Below the pieces are notes generated by a model. That model saw only the letters and a program-made list of their open reading frames with translations. It was not told where the DNA came from and searched no databases. DNA of 17,177 nucleotides from Martensiomyces pterosporus. Taxonomy: Eukaryota; Kickxellomycota; Kickxellomycetes; Kickxellales; Kickxellaceae. The stretch covers positions 55,524-72,700 of the forward strand of contig MU603952.1 in NCBI GenBank assembly GCA_025201845.1, written 5' to 3'. The translations under genes were made by a program, and so were the position numbers. Shown here in pieces: positions 9,749 through 17,177 of this stretch; within the stretch, counting starts at the first letter, position 1, and each line of letters opens with the position of its first letter.

Positions 9749-11902
9749 ATGGAGCCGCCTATACGAGATTTTAGCCGCCTTAGCAGATATGCCATCCTTG
9801 CACTTGCTTCTATCGCACTTTCTGCGCAGAGCTCGAATGCAACTCCAATTCAAGCCCACTTGAATTCGACAAGTGGCACCAGCGGCGCACCGCCGCCCCC
9901 TGGCCCCGAGGAGCACGGTGTTCCGCCCGGCACACCCGACTACTACTTTCGCCTGGCCGTGTGCGCTGTCCTCGTCCTGACTGGCGGGCTTTTGGCAGGT
10001 AAGTACGCCAGCACTCAGCGCACATCTCCTGCATCTGCATCTGCATCTGCTGCTGCTGCTGCTGCTGTTAACATGGTGGAGCGTCTTTTTTCTAGAATGT
10101 CCATGCTACTTGAAACACAATTGAATGCCCGCTGCCCTATTTGGCGCACATCTCCTTCCGCCTGCCTCTTACCCCTGCATGCTTTTTTTGCTGTCTCTCC
10201 TTGGGGCCATGCTTGACTTGCTGGATTACTCCAGACATTGCATCGGAAACGCAATCGCAATCGCTTTACTCCACATGCTGATCTGCACAAATATTTCCTT
10301 TTTGGCATCTGCTTGGTAGGGCTGACGCTGGGGCTCATGTCTCTCGACGAGACCAACCTCCACATTCTGGCCACCTCGGGCACCGAGACGCAGCGCAAGT
10401 ACGCGCAGCGCATCCAGCCGCTTCGCAAAAACGGGCACTGGCTCCTCGTCACGCTCCTCCTGGGAAACACGGTGGTCAATGAAACCCTGCCCATCGTCAT
10501 GGACTCGATCTTTGGTGGTGGCGTTACTGCCGTGGTCATCTCGACTGCGTCCATTGTGCTGTTTGGCGAAATCATCCCGCAATCTCTATGTGCCCGCTAC
10601 GGACTCACCATAGGAGCCTTCTTTGCCTACCCCGTTAGGATTCTCCAGCTCATCCTGTCGCCCCTTGGATACCCCATCGCCATGCTCCTGGACTACGTGC
10701 TGGGTGCCGACCATGGGATGACATACAAGAAGGCTGAGCTGAAGGAGCTGGTGTCGCTGAGCGATACGGCGCATGGAGGCAACCTGTCGGCCGACGAGGT
10801 GACGATTATTAGAGGTGCGCTGGAGCTGAGCGAGAAGATGGTGGCTGATGTGATGACCGACCTGAGCAACGTGTACATGGTCGATATTAACGCCAGGCTC
10901 AATTGCAAGCTGTTGACGGAGATGCTGAGGCGCGGCCACAGCCGTGTGCCCGTGTACGACGGCGAGAGAGTGAACATCGTGGGCGTGCTTCTGGTCAAGT
11001 CGCTTATTTTGCTCGACCCTGACGATTGCACGCCCGTCAGCGAGGCCAAGATTACGTCCATTCCGCTGGTCACTACGGACACATCCCTCTATGACATTTT
11101 GAATGCGTTCCAGGAGGGCGGCAGTCATATGGCCATGGTCATGGGTCCGCCACCACCACAGCCACCGCTTGCAGCAGAGGAGCCGGAGACTACGGCGAAA
11201 TCGGCAGCTACAAGCACCAGCACTTTGGCCACAAGCTCCACACCCCTACTCCTGGGATTGCCTCAGCAGCATCAGCAGCAGCAGCAGCAGCAGAGTCCGC
11301 GGTGCACGGCCTGCTCGCCGCACCGTAGCCCCACTCCGATTATCCGCCGCAAGTCGAACTACATTGTGGGCGGTGGTGGAGACACTGAACACGCGCTGTC
11401 GTGCCATGTGTCCGATGACGAGCTGCGCACCTATGTGCCCATCGGCATTATCACTTTGGAGGACGTTATTGAGGAGCTGATCCAGGAGGAGATTATTGAC
11501 GAGACAGATGTGTTTGTGGACATGCGCAAGCGCATCAAGGTGGTGAGGGCGACGACGCAAGCCACACATGTGGCTTCTGTTAGGTTCCCCCATTCGCCTG
11601 GCACTAGGATCGCAGCGGCAGATGCCGAGATGCACATCCCGCCGCTCCCGCTCAACCCGAGGTCCGGCGATTACGACCACTTGAGGAAGCAGCACAGAGG
11701 GTTTGCGTTTAGCTCGAGGAGACGACAGGAGGCGCAGGAGGAAGAGGAGACGCTTGCAAATGCTGTGGTCAGGCCGCAGTCGTTCCCGTCGAGCTCGGTG
11801 TCGGATGAAGGAGCAGCCAATGTGTGGGCTGGCAGCAATAGCCCACCGCAACTGGCATTGTTGGGAGAGACGGTGGATGACTCGGATTCTCGATCGATAT
11901 GA
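9749..11902 (+). CDS. MAM3: Mam3/CNNM-type magnesium transport protein, DUF21 + CBS pair (two exons: 9749-9998, 10320-11902)
   Basis: Spliced product 610 aa. Residues 1-27 look like a signal peptide (YAILALASIALSA), followed by sequons N30-A-T and N39-S-T. The DUF21 (CNNM transmembrane) domain runs about 66-230, with the hallmark LTLGLMSLDETNLHIL created exactly at the splice junction and further helices at about 124-146, 150-165 and 180-205. A CBS pair follows: CBS1 about 258-316 (HSRVPVYDG) and CBS2 about 330-483. CBS2 is split by a 95-100-residue low-complexity insert (about 358-456) with a Q-rich run at 399-408, then resumes at VPIGIITLEDVIEELIQEEI. The C-terminal tail is Ser/Arg-rich. 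Family knowledge: CNNM/Mam3 proteins handle Mg2+; yeast Mam3 is vacuolar and affects mitochondrial morphology. Start: first ATG in frame with the exon. The family is clear; the location is inferred. Confidence 0.9.
9999..10319 (+). other. Spliceosomal intron (321 bp, phase 1) of the MAM3-like gene
   Basis: Donor CAG|GTAAGT at 9999, acceptor TTGGTAG|G at 10319. A CTGAT near 10278 may be the branch site. Removing it joins codon 84 as G|GG and restores the conserved DUF21 motif LLAGLTLGLMSL, which is strong support. If retained, the frame runs into the intron and stops at 10214-10216 (155 aa). This is the only intron needed anywhere in the window. Confidence 0.88.
10031..10067 (+). repeat. (GCATCT)n/(CTG)7 microsatellite in the MAM3-like intron
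   Basis: Three hexamers of GCATCT run into seven perfect CTG triplets (10047-10067), about 30 bp after the 5' splice site. Length polymorphism is likely. It is removed with the intron. Confidence 0.85.
11264..11293 (+). repeat. CAG-rich tract encoding poly-Q in the MAM3-like protein
   Basis: Codes QQHQQQQQQQ (residues 399-408), nearly all CAG codons, inside the low-complexity insert that splits CBS2. It is a simple repeat prone to slippage. Confidence 0.85.
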
Positions 11903-12385
11903 ACAACACCGCATCGGCACGAGCGGGCTTCATCGTGTTTTCTAGGTCCACACTGCCTCTTTACACACGCTTGTTTGGTCTATTGCTGAAATCAGAAATT
12001 GGTAGTGCCACAGCACACCCTGGACAAAGCTGTGCATGCTGGGCAGCCGACTGCTGGTGGCGGTATTGTCTATGTGTATGTGTGTATGTGTGTATGTGTG
12101 TGCATCGGCTGTTGTGACCATTGGAGCACTGTGACTGTTGGAGCGCTGTGATAGGGAGGATTGTGAATTCGGCTGGGCTTGCGTCATCAGTTCCCGGCGG
12201 AGGCTTTTTGCTTCGTGAGCATCCTGCTTTCCTCTCTTTTCCCACCTGGCAAGCTCATTTGCACTGAACACATATTTTCTTGCTCGTGTTCTCATTCCTC
12301 AATTGCCAGAAATCTAGCGCACAAAACAGATTCTCTCGCACACTATTATTGCTTGCCGTGCCGCACAGCTGAGCAAGGCAGACAC
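11903..12385. other. Intergenic spacer: MAM3-like 3' UTR and RING gene promoter
   Basis: The spacer is 483 bp between two plus-strand genes and has no credible reading frame. It contains the TG-rich microsatellite at 12071-12102. A pyrimidine-rich stretch (about 12220-12245) is the likely core promoter or leader of the RING gene. No AATAAA hexamer was seen after the MAM3-like stop. Confidence 0.5.
12071..12102 (+). repeat. TG-rich microsatellite with 8-bp periodicity (TGTGTATG)
   Basis: TATG and TGTG alternate for about 32 bp, giving roughly four TGTGTATG-like units. It lies about 170 bp after the MAM3-like stop codon, so it is probably in the 3' UTR or spacer. Confidence 0.8.
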
Positions 12386-12994
12386 ATGGCCTCGTATTAC
12401 TCCGAGCTGGGCATAAAAGAAAAGGACGATGGCAGCCAGGACGAGGGCAGCGGCTCGGCGTTCCGCGGCCGCTGGGTGAGCCAGGTGGTGGACGACTTTA
12501 TGAACATCAGCTCCAACAGGCAGACGCCCGTGGCCGCGCTGGCGTCGCCCGAGAGCTACCTCAATGTGGCCAGGATGTTCGGCGAGTTCCGGGACAACGA
12601 CGAGAGGGGATCGGAGCACCAGCAGTTCTTGGAAACGCTCATCGTGCAGCTGGTCGAGGAAGCCAACACCAGCGCCACGGGCCCGCCGCCGGCCTCGCGC
12701 GAGTTCATCCGCTCGCTGCCAGTTATCAGCCCGGGGGCATGCGAGAAGGGTGCGAGCTGCACCATCTGTAATGACGACCTGGAGGCCAAGGAGGACAGCA
12801 CGGATGTGGTTACCAAACTGCCGTGCAGGCACTTTTTCCACAGGGAGTGTGTGAAGCCGTGGCTGGAGCTGCATAATACGTGCCCAATGTGCAGATTTGA
12901 GGTGCCGTCGGACGACCCGGCGTGGGCCGAGAGGAAGCGCGAGGAGGATCGGCGCGCGGCCAGCGAGCTCAAGGACTCGATGATGTATGGATAG
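12386..12994 (+). CDS. Small RING-H2 E3 ubiquitin ligase (RNF126/BCA2-like RING)
   Basis: The product is 202 aa. The start is the first in-frame ATG (ACACATGG context); the open frame upstream has none. The C-terminal RING spans residues 125-170 with the spacing C-x2-C (CTIC), then CRHFFHREC and CPMC, i.e. C3H2C3, all eight zinc ligands present. Trp159 (KPWL), at the usual E2-contact position, is kept. The segment REFIRSLPVI before the RING matches the short linker seen in RNF126/RNF115/PJA-type ligases. The N-terminal part (about 1-105) is acidic and polar with no zinc finger or membrane segment, so the protein is probably soluble. Expected role: transfer of ubiquitin from an E2 to unknown substrates. 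The last 11 codons, with the stop, lie in a 147-bp perfect duplication; the second copy of the coding tail lies after the stop and is not translated as part of this protein. Confidence 0.9.
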   Translation: MASYYSELGIKEKDDGSQDEGSGSAFRGRWVSQVVDDFMNISSNRQTPVAALASPESYLNVARMFGEFRDNDERGSEHQQFLETLIVQLVEEANTSATGPPPASREFIRSLPVISPGACEKGASCTICNDDLEAKEDSTDVVTKLPCRHFFHRECVKPWLELHNTCPMCRFEVPSDDPAWAERKREEDRRAASELKDSMMYG

Positions 12995-13256
12995 CGCCAG
13001 AAAAAAAGCCGCCTGCCCCCTTGAGCTCTATCTTAAATAGGCTTCGCTAGCACTGCCCCTTTTAAAAAAAACCACCCTAGCCTTGCAGTAACGGCCAAGC
13101 ATGTGCTGCGCGAGCTCAAGGACTCGATGATGTATGGATAGCGCCAGAAAAAAAGCCGCCTGCCCCCTTGAGCTCTATCTTAAATAGGCTTCGCTAGCAC
13201 TGCCCCTTTTAAAAAAAACCACCCTAGCCTTGCAGTAACGGCCAAGCATGTGCTGC
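12963..13256. repeat. Perfect 147-bp tandem duplication covering the RING gene's 3' end
   Basis: Copies 12963-13109 and 13110-13256 are identical over 147 bp, including homopolymer runs of 7 A and 8 A. Each copy holds the final codons of the RING protein (ELKDSMMYG), the TAG stop and about 115 bp of 3' flank. Flanking bases differ immediately on both sides, so there is no microhomology at the junction. The second copy is non-coding but doubles any 3'-processing signal that lies in the unit. Confidence 0.95.
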
Positions 13257-13844
13257 TGAAGCCCAGCAGCGGCAACGTGATGCTGGGCGTTGGCCGGCAA
13301 AGGAGTGCTGTCAGGCGGCATTGTTTTTGGGACGGGTCCGCGGGCGCAAGGCATCTAAATATAGCAGGCGCGATTCTCATGAATGTGCATCTGGCTTGCA
13401 AGGAGCGGAATGCCAAAGTCAGCGTGGAGAGGCGAAAGGGGATCGGCGCCTTTGCGGGTGTGGGGAGGGCGGAGTGCAGCGCTGGCTTGCGCATATGCAC
13501 TGAGGGGGATTCAAGCGTAAACCTGGGACGCCTGAACAGAAAAGCAGCAGGGCGAGCAAGTAGGAAGCCCAAGGAGGCAGAGAATGCCCAAGAAAGCCGT
13601 TTCTCAGCGTTTCTGTTCTCTTGTTTGTTTTTCCCTGCTCTTTGTGGTTGCATTTTTCTTTTTCATTTTGTTTGTTTGGATGTCAAGCGGGCCTGCATCT
13701 AACCAGACGAAAAAAACACATCGCGTCGCACTCCGTACACTTGCTTTCTGTCTCTAACGAACACCAGCATCAGCATATAGACGGCATACACGCCACGACC
13801 TCACCAGCAACAGCAGCAGCAGCACATACACTCCTTTGCTGACC
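13257..13844. promoter_or_regulatory. Tetraspanin promoter and leader region; no gene seen
   Basis: It contains a perfect inverted repeat at 13261-13288, a TATA-like CTAAATATAG near 13355, a strongly pyrimidine-rich tract at about 13598-13680, and a CAG-rich stretch (about 13806-13825) just before the tetraspanin ATG. A 150-codon frame beginning at GTG 13250 has no ATG start and no recognisable domain. I treat the region as 5' regulatory sequence and leader. Confidence 0.45.
13261..13288. repeat. Perfect inverted repeat (8-bp stems, 12-nt loop) next to the duplication breakpoint
   Basis: GCCCAGCA at 13261-13268 pairs with TGCTGGGC at 13281-13288 around a 12-nt loop. It begins 4 bp after the end of the 147-bp tandem duplication. 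It could form a GC-rich hairpin in DNA or RNA. Confidence 0.7.
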
Positions 13845-14621
13845 ATGGGCCTGCTCGAAATCAACGGTCCCATGGACGTAAAGACCAGCGTCAAGGTCAC
13901 GTTCCTCGTTCTCACCGGAGTCTACATGGCCACGGGCGTGGCGGCTCTGGTGACCGGCGGCTACTTCACCAAAACATCCGGGGAATCCAGGCGCGTGGTC
14001 ATCATGACGGACAATGTTCTCAGATGGCTGTTTGCAGCTGGCTGCTACATCATCATCAACGCGTCAATAGGCTTCATCGGGTCCCTGGCGCCACTCAGGC
14101 GCAAGCGGTGGCTTCAAATCCACATCTGGCTCACCTTTTTGGCCGTCCTCGTGGAGTCCAGCGTAGGAATCTGGCTGTGGACTCGCACCCTGGACATTAA
14201 TGGGTTCTATGCATACAACTGGCGCAATCTGTGGGCCGACTCGGTCAAGCAGATCTTCCAGGACTCGAGCAACTGCTGTGGATACATGGGTCCCGGAGAC
14301 AGCCCTGTGATGGCCTCGGCGTCGTGCCAAAACCTGGCGACGGCATATGGGTGCAAGCCGGAGGTGCAAAAGTATGCACAGAGCTATCTGGCGTATGTTT
14401 ACTCGTGCCTCTTCTCGTTTGTGATTCTTGATATTGCGGCTATGCTGGCGGCCATGGTCCTGCTGGTGCTGAGAAACGATGAGGAGCGCTGGAGGTGGTC
14501 GCGCCAGAAGTTCATCTTCAAGGAAATGAGCAGGAACAATGGCTCCAGCTCGACGCTGAACAGCAACGACTACCAGAGCCCGCCGCACCCACCTCCGGCC
14601 CAGCCATACAGAGACTACTGA
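13845..14621 (+). CDS. Tetraspanin family membrane protein
   Basis: The product is 258 aa. ATG at 13845 has a strong context (GACCATGG); no upstream in-frame ATG is available. There are four predicted membrane helices at about 16-41, 59-83, 93-112 and 181-210. TM2 and TM3 are joined by a short basic loop (LRRKR), and a large extracellular loop (about 113-180) carries the signature CCG at 144-146 plus C161 and C170, giving the four cysteines for two disulfides. The C-terminal tail is cytosolic, polar and Pro-rich (HPPPAQPY). Tetraspanins organise plasma-membrane microdomains; fungal members such as Pls1 act in polarised growth and penetration. Which fungal subfamily this is (Pls1, Tsp2, Tsp3 or a lineage-specific one) cannot be told by eye. 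It is convergent with DPH1, 255 bp between stop codons. Confidence 0.87.
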   Translation: MGLLEINGPMDVKTSVKVTFLVLTGVYMATGVAALVTGGYFTKTSGESRRVVIMTDNVLRWLFAAGCYIIINASIGFIGSLAPLRRKRWLQIHIWLTFLAVLVESSVGIWLWTRTLDINGFYAYNWRNLWADSVKQIFQDSSNCCGYMGPGDSPVMASASCQNLATAYGCKPEVQKYAQSYLAYVYSCLFSFVILDIAAMLAAMVLLVLRNDEERWRWSRQKFIFKEMSRNNGSSSTLNSNDYQSPPHPPPAQPYRDY

Positions 14622-14823
14622 GCTGCCGGTGCACATTCCTCTCAAGCCTTCTTGCTTGGATCACTTTTTAGAGCTGTCGTTGCGCTATTGTTCCCTTTTT
14701 TATTTTCTGTTCCTTGTACACGCTTCCTTACAGACCCCCTTGTCCACCTTTTCTTCCTTTCTCGCTCCCTTTCATGTGCCAACGTCGTTGCTCACCAGCA
14801 TATGCAGAAGGCCCAGATGCGCT

Positions 14824-14829
14824 TTTATT
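14824..14829 (-). terminator. Candidate poly(A) signal AATAAA for DPH1
   Basis: TTTATT on the plus strand reads AATAAA on the minus strand, about 48 nt after the DPH1 stop codon, a typical distance. The rest of the 14622-14876 spacer is pyrimidine-rich on the plus strand and serves as 3' flank for both convergent genes. Confidence 0.55.
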
Positions 14830-14876
14830 GAAACGCGAGAGAAAACATGAAACGACACACCCAATATACACTGCGC

Positions 14877-16244
14877 TCATTGCTTTGCTTCAACAGGCGG
14901 CGCGGCAGCTGGCTCAGCTTGCGCTGCCGCCAGCTTCTTCGCCTTCTCCCGCTGCCGGATCGCCAGGGTGCTAAAGTAGTTGGGCGTCCACGGACCAAGC
15001 GAGTCAAACGCGTAAAAGTCCATCGGATACACCTCCTGCCACTCCATCGCATCCAGGGCCACATTGGCCTCATACGGAGTCAGCAGGGGTTTAGGGAACG
15101 CATACCCCCAGTCAATGGACAGCCTAGGGCATGCAATCTGTACCCAGCAGTCGACGTCAGGGAACTGCGCGAGCTTCTGCGGGAAGATCTCCGACAGCAG
15201 AACCACCTCGTATGCAATGCCCCTATCCCTCAGCCTGTCCTGCAGCTCCACCAGCACCTTGGGATTTCCCTGGCGACCAAGGGTTCCCAGGATGAGGCCG
15301 AATTTCTTGGCCTGCTTGGCTGAGGCAATCGCGCTCTTTCTCAGGGAGTGCATTTCCTCGTGGCTGTACCGCTCGCGCGTGAACTTTTTGTTGTAAGGGT
15401 CGTAGGCGTAAGCAGGGATGGCGGGGTTGTGGATCATGATGGACTCGAGGTGGAACCGCCCGTCTCCCAGGAACACAATCACGTCAACGTCGTCCAGCCT
15501 AGGCGACGTGCACCCCAAGATCTCGCCAGGCGACAGCGGCTTGGCCTGCGGGATGGTCACCCTGTACTTCTCCTCCAGCACATGCTTGCACGTCTGCAGC
15601 GCCGTAACGAACTGAATGACCCCCACCAAGGCAATCCGCGTTCCCTGCTCGAAATTCTTCTCCATCGTCTGCACAAAGTGCCTGGTGTCAATCCCAATGT
15701 CCACAAACACATACATCGTCTTGATTGTCGTGACATTGACGGGCACCAGGCAGCTGTGTCCATAATGGATCATGAAGTCGCATTCAAGCGCCACCGCCGT
15801 GAAGTCGTCCACGCAGCAGGCGCCATACGTGACATCGCCCATGATCACCGTCTCTACGCCGCAAAACGTCTCCAGAATGTCTGATATGGTGCATGCAAAC
15901 ATCATCAGACCCTCGGGGAACTGCAGAGCTACTCGCTTGGCCGAGAGACGCCGGATCTGCCAGATAGTTTTGTGCATCTCGAAGTTGTAGTTCGTGGGCA
16001 GCAGGCTGATTGCCTGGTTCAGCCGCTCGTCCTCAAGGATGTCGGCCGGCACGTGGTTGGCGCTGGCATGCTGGCCGGCGCTTGTCTCCTTGTCCTTGCG
16101 CTCGGCTAGCGCCAGCGAGTCCTCTATCGATATGTCGCCGCCACCGTTTTGTGCTGTTGGCTTGGCACTCTTGCCTTTACCTCTGCCAACGAAGCGGCGG
16201 CGTGGACGGCTGGACCGGCACTCTGCATCTGTGTTTTCGGCCAT
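14877..16244 (-). CDS. DPH1: 2-(3-amino-3-carboxypropyl)histidine synthase subunit 1 (diphthamide biosynthesis)
   Basis: The product is 455 aa, close to the usual eukaryotic Dph1 length, in a single exon. Residues 1-70 are a basic/polar N-terminal extension; the DPH domain starts about 75 ([20 protein letters not shown]). Hallmarks include [10 protein letters not shown] (104), [15 protein letters not shown] (136), [10 protein letters not shown] (160), LGCTSP (244) and [15 protein letters not shown] (369). By alignment from memory, C143, C245 and C372 are the three ligands of the [4Fe-4S] cluster. With Dph2 and electrons from Dph3, the enzyme cleaves S-adenosylmethionine and moves the 3-amino-3-carboxypropyl group onto the target histidine of eEF2, the first step of diphthamide synthesis in the cytosol. 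All key residues are intact. The Lys/Ala-rich tail (432-455) is variable in the family. The start ATG has A at -3. A poly(dT) tract about 120-130 bp upstream is the likely promoter element. Confidence 0.96.
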   Translation of the reverse strand: MAENTDAECRSSRPRRRFVGRGKGKSAKPTAQNGGGDISIEDSLALAERKDKETSAGQHASANHVPADILEDERLNQAISLLPTNYNFEMHKTIWQIRRLSAKRVALQFPEGLMMFACTISDILETFCGVETVIMGDVTYGACCVDDFTAVALECDFMIHYGHSCLVPVNVTTIKTMYVFVDIGIDTRHFVQTMEKNFEQGTRIALVGVIQFVTALQTCKHVLEEKYRVTIPQAKPLSPGEILGCTSPRLDDVDVIVFLGDGRFHLESIMIHNPAIPAYAYDPYNKKFTRERYSHEEMHSLRKSAIASAKQAKKFGLILGTLGRQGNPKVLVELQDRLRDRGIAYEVVLLSEIFPQKLAQFPDVDCWVQIACPRLSIDWGYAFPKPLLTPYEANVALDAMEWQEVYPMDFYAFDSLGPWTPNYFSTLAIRQREKAKKLAAAQAEPAAAPPVEAKQ

Positions 16245-16781
16245 GTTTCAAGCGGGCGGGAGGTGTGTCTGGAAATAAAAAGTGCTGACAAAAGGCCGCA
16301 ATTGAAAAGCATGGAGCAGGAGTGGAAATTCAACCACTGCCTTTCCCCAAACTATTGCGTTGAATTTTTTTTTTTCACAATACATGCAGCGAAATTGTGG
16401 CTGCAAGCAGCTCGGCTCGGCGGCTTCGCGTTTGCCTCTGCCTGCTTTTACTGGACACATCTGTCCAAGCATATCTGGGAAACGTTACGCCACTTGCGTC
16501 TCCATTTATCATATGTTCCTAGCTATATTCTGGCAAACTGGTGTCTGCTGCAGAGGCACAAATGCGGTGTCTGTGCAAGCAAGCAAGTGTGTCTTCAATT
16601 AGAAAAAATGCTCGCTGCGCAGCAATCGCTTGCTCATACATGCTGAGCTGGATTTCCTTCTACGCTTCCTAACCCGATCAAATATATAGTTCATTTAGAA
16701 GGCATAAAAAACCACCGGCGTACACTGGGTGGGGAGCAAGGTTTTAAGAGCAGTATGAGAACAAGAAAAAGAATACAGCGC
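16245..16781. promoter_or_regulatory. DPH1 promoter region and GH19 chitinase 3' flank
   Basis: The spacer is 537 bp between two minus-strand genes. An uninterrupted run of 11 T (16365-16375) lies 121-131 bp upstream of the DPH1 ATG; such poly(dA:dT) tracts commonly exclude nucleosomes in fungal promoters. An AT-rich AATATATAG at 16681-16689 is about 95 bp past the chitinase stop and may be part of its 3'-end signal. No convincing gene was seen; a 165-codon plus-strand frame here lacks any domain and overlaps DPH1. Confidence 0.45.
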
Positions 16782-17177
16782 TTAGTTGTAGCAGCCGGGC
16801 TCCTTGGGGGTCTCGCTAGGAGCGAAGACCTTGAGGATGGCCTGGTAGATCTGGTAGCGCTTCTTAGCAGCAGCCGAGTTGGCACCACCGTGGCACTCAA
16901 GAGCACCGTTGATCTTGTTGGTGGAGGCACCAAAGTTGCCAGCCTGGACACCAGCGTCGGAGTGGACGTTGGTCTTCCAGAACCAGAAGCTGACACCCCA
17001 CGCCATATCCTCGTTGGTGGCAACCTGCTTGGGGTTCTGGTAGAGGCGATCGTCGCCGTAGAGAGCCTGCGAGGCAGCCTTGTAGTTGGCGGCCCACGAG
17101 AGCTGGGTGTAGCCACGGCCCCAGAAGTAGTCGCCCTTGCCGTTGCCAGGGCCATAGGCGGAGTAGCAGGAGCTGGG
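16782..17177 (-). CDS. Glycoside hydrolase family 19 chitinase, C-terminal part (5' end outside window)
   Basis: 131 codons are visible, then TAA at 16784-16782. The GH19 signature FWGRGYTQLSWAANY (residues 18-32 of the fragment) is the substrate-binding segment that follows the catalytic glutamates, which lie beyond the right edge. It is followed by NPKQVATNEDMAWGVSFWFW (48-67) and FGASTNKINGALEC (82-95), both typical of the C-terminal half of the GH19 fold; C95 and C129 may form a disulfide. GH19 enzymes hydrolyse beta-1,4-linked GlcNAc in chitin with inversion and have a lysozyme-like fold. The protein is probably secreted, but the signal peptide is not visible. Codons are strongly biased (Lys all AAG, Asn all AAC, Gln all CAG, Ile all ATC), more than in neighbouring genes, suggesting high expression. 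A GH19-fold endolysin is possible but less likely. Confidence 0.88.
   Translation of the reverse strand, partial: PSSCYSAYGPGNGKGDYFWGRGYTQLSWAANYKAASQALYGDDRLYQNPKQVATNEDMAWGVSFWFWKTNVHSDAGVQAGNFGASTNKINGALECHGGANSAAAKKRYQIYQAILKVFAPSETPKEPGCYN

Noticed and set aside
12179..12385. Possible N-terminal extension of the RING protein in the same frame
   Set aside because: The upstream open frame contains no ATG; the segment reads as leader sequence. The ATG at 12386 is the first available.
12963..13256. Repeat pair considered as CRISPR or transposon ends
   Set aside because: Only two directly adjacent copies without spacers, terminal inverted repeats or transposase; a simple tandem duplication explains it.
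14064..14645. 193-codon minus-strand frame overlapping the tetraspanin
   Set aside because: Antisense shadow of a well-supported membrane protein gene; no recognisable features.
16149..16646. 165-codon plus-strand frame between DPH1 and the chitinase
   Set aside because: Starts inside DPH1 on the opposite strand, has no domain, and its translation looks like random promoter sequence.

Overview
The window looks like nuclear DNA from an early-diverging, intron-poor fungus. The evidence is a eukaryotic DPH1, a spliced CNNM/Mam3-type gene with a canonical GTAAGT...TAG intron, a fungal tetraspanin, a fungal BEM2-type RasGEF/RhoGAP-family scaffold, and a GH19 chitinase. GH19 is rare in Dikarya but occurs in some zygomycete-grade fungi. 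A Kickxellomycotina-type genome (Coemansia and relatives) is my best guess. That placement is inference from gene content, high GC and low intron density, not a database result.

Layout, left to right. (1) Positions 7635 to 1, minus strand: one uninterrupted 2545-codon reading frame that leaves the window. It encodes the N-terminal part of a very large BEM2-like protein: split N-terminal PH-like module, RasGEF-like module, REM, second RasGEF-like module, coiled coil. It carries a perfect 105-bp in-frame tandem duplication. (2) 7636-9748: a 2.1-kb divergent intergenic region with no credible gene. (3) 9749-11902, plus: a two-exon MAM3/CNNM-type DUF21-CBS membrane protein. (4) 12386-12994, plus: a small RING-H2 ubiquitin ligase. 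Its last codons and 3' flank are duplicated in a perfect 147-bp tandem repeat, followed after 4 bp by a perfect inverted repeat. (5) 13845-14621, plus: a tetraspanin. (6) 16244-14877, minus: DPH1, convergent with the tetraspanin. (7) 17177-16782, minus: the C-terminal 131 codons of a GH19 chitinase.

These genes do not form an obvious pathway or cluster. They read as ordinary housekeeping, signalling and cell-wall genes, each with its own promoter. BEM2-type proteins (cell polarity), tetraspanins (plasma-membrane organisation) and chitinase (wall remodelling) share a loose cell-surface theme, but the sequence does not show co-regulation.

I did not find a convincing new biological system. The points most worth checking are the two perfect, apparently very recent tandem duplications, the hairpin at one of their breakpoints, the fungal GH19 enzyme, the domain order of the BEM2-like protein, and the low-complexity insert inside the Mam3 CBS2 domain. 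All similarity calls come from reading motifs by eye; no search was run, and transcript ends are not known.
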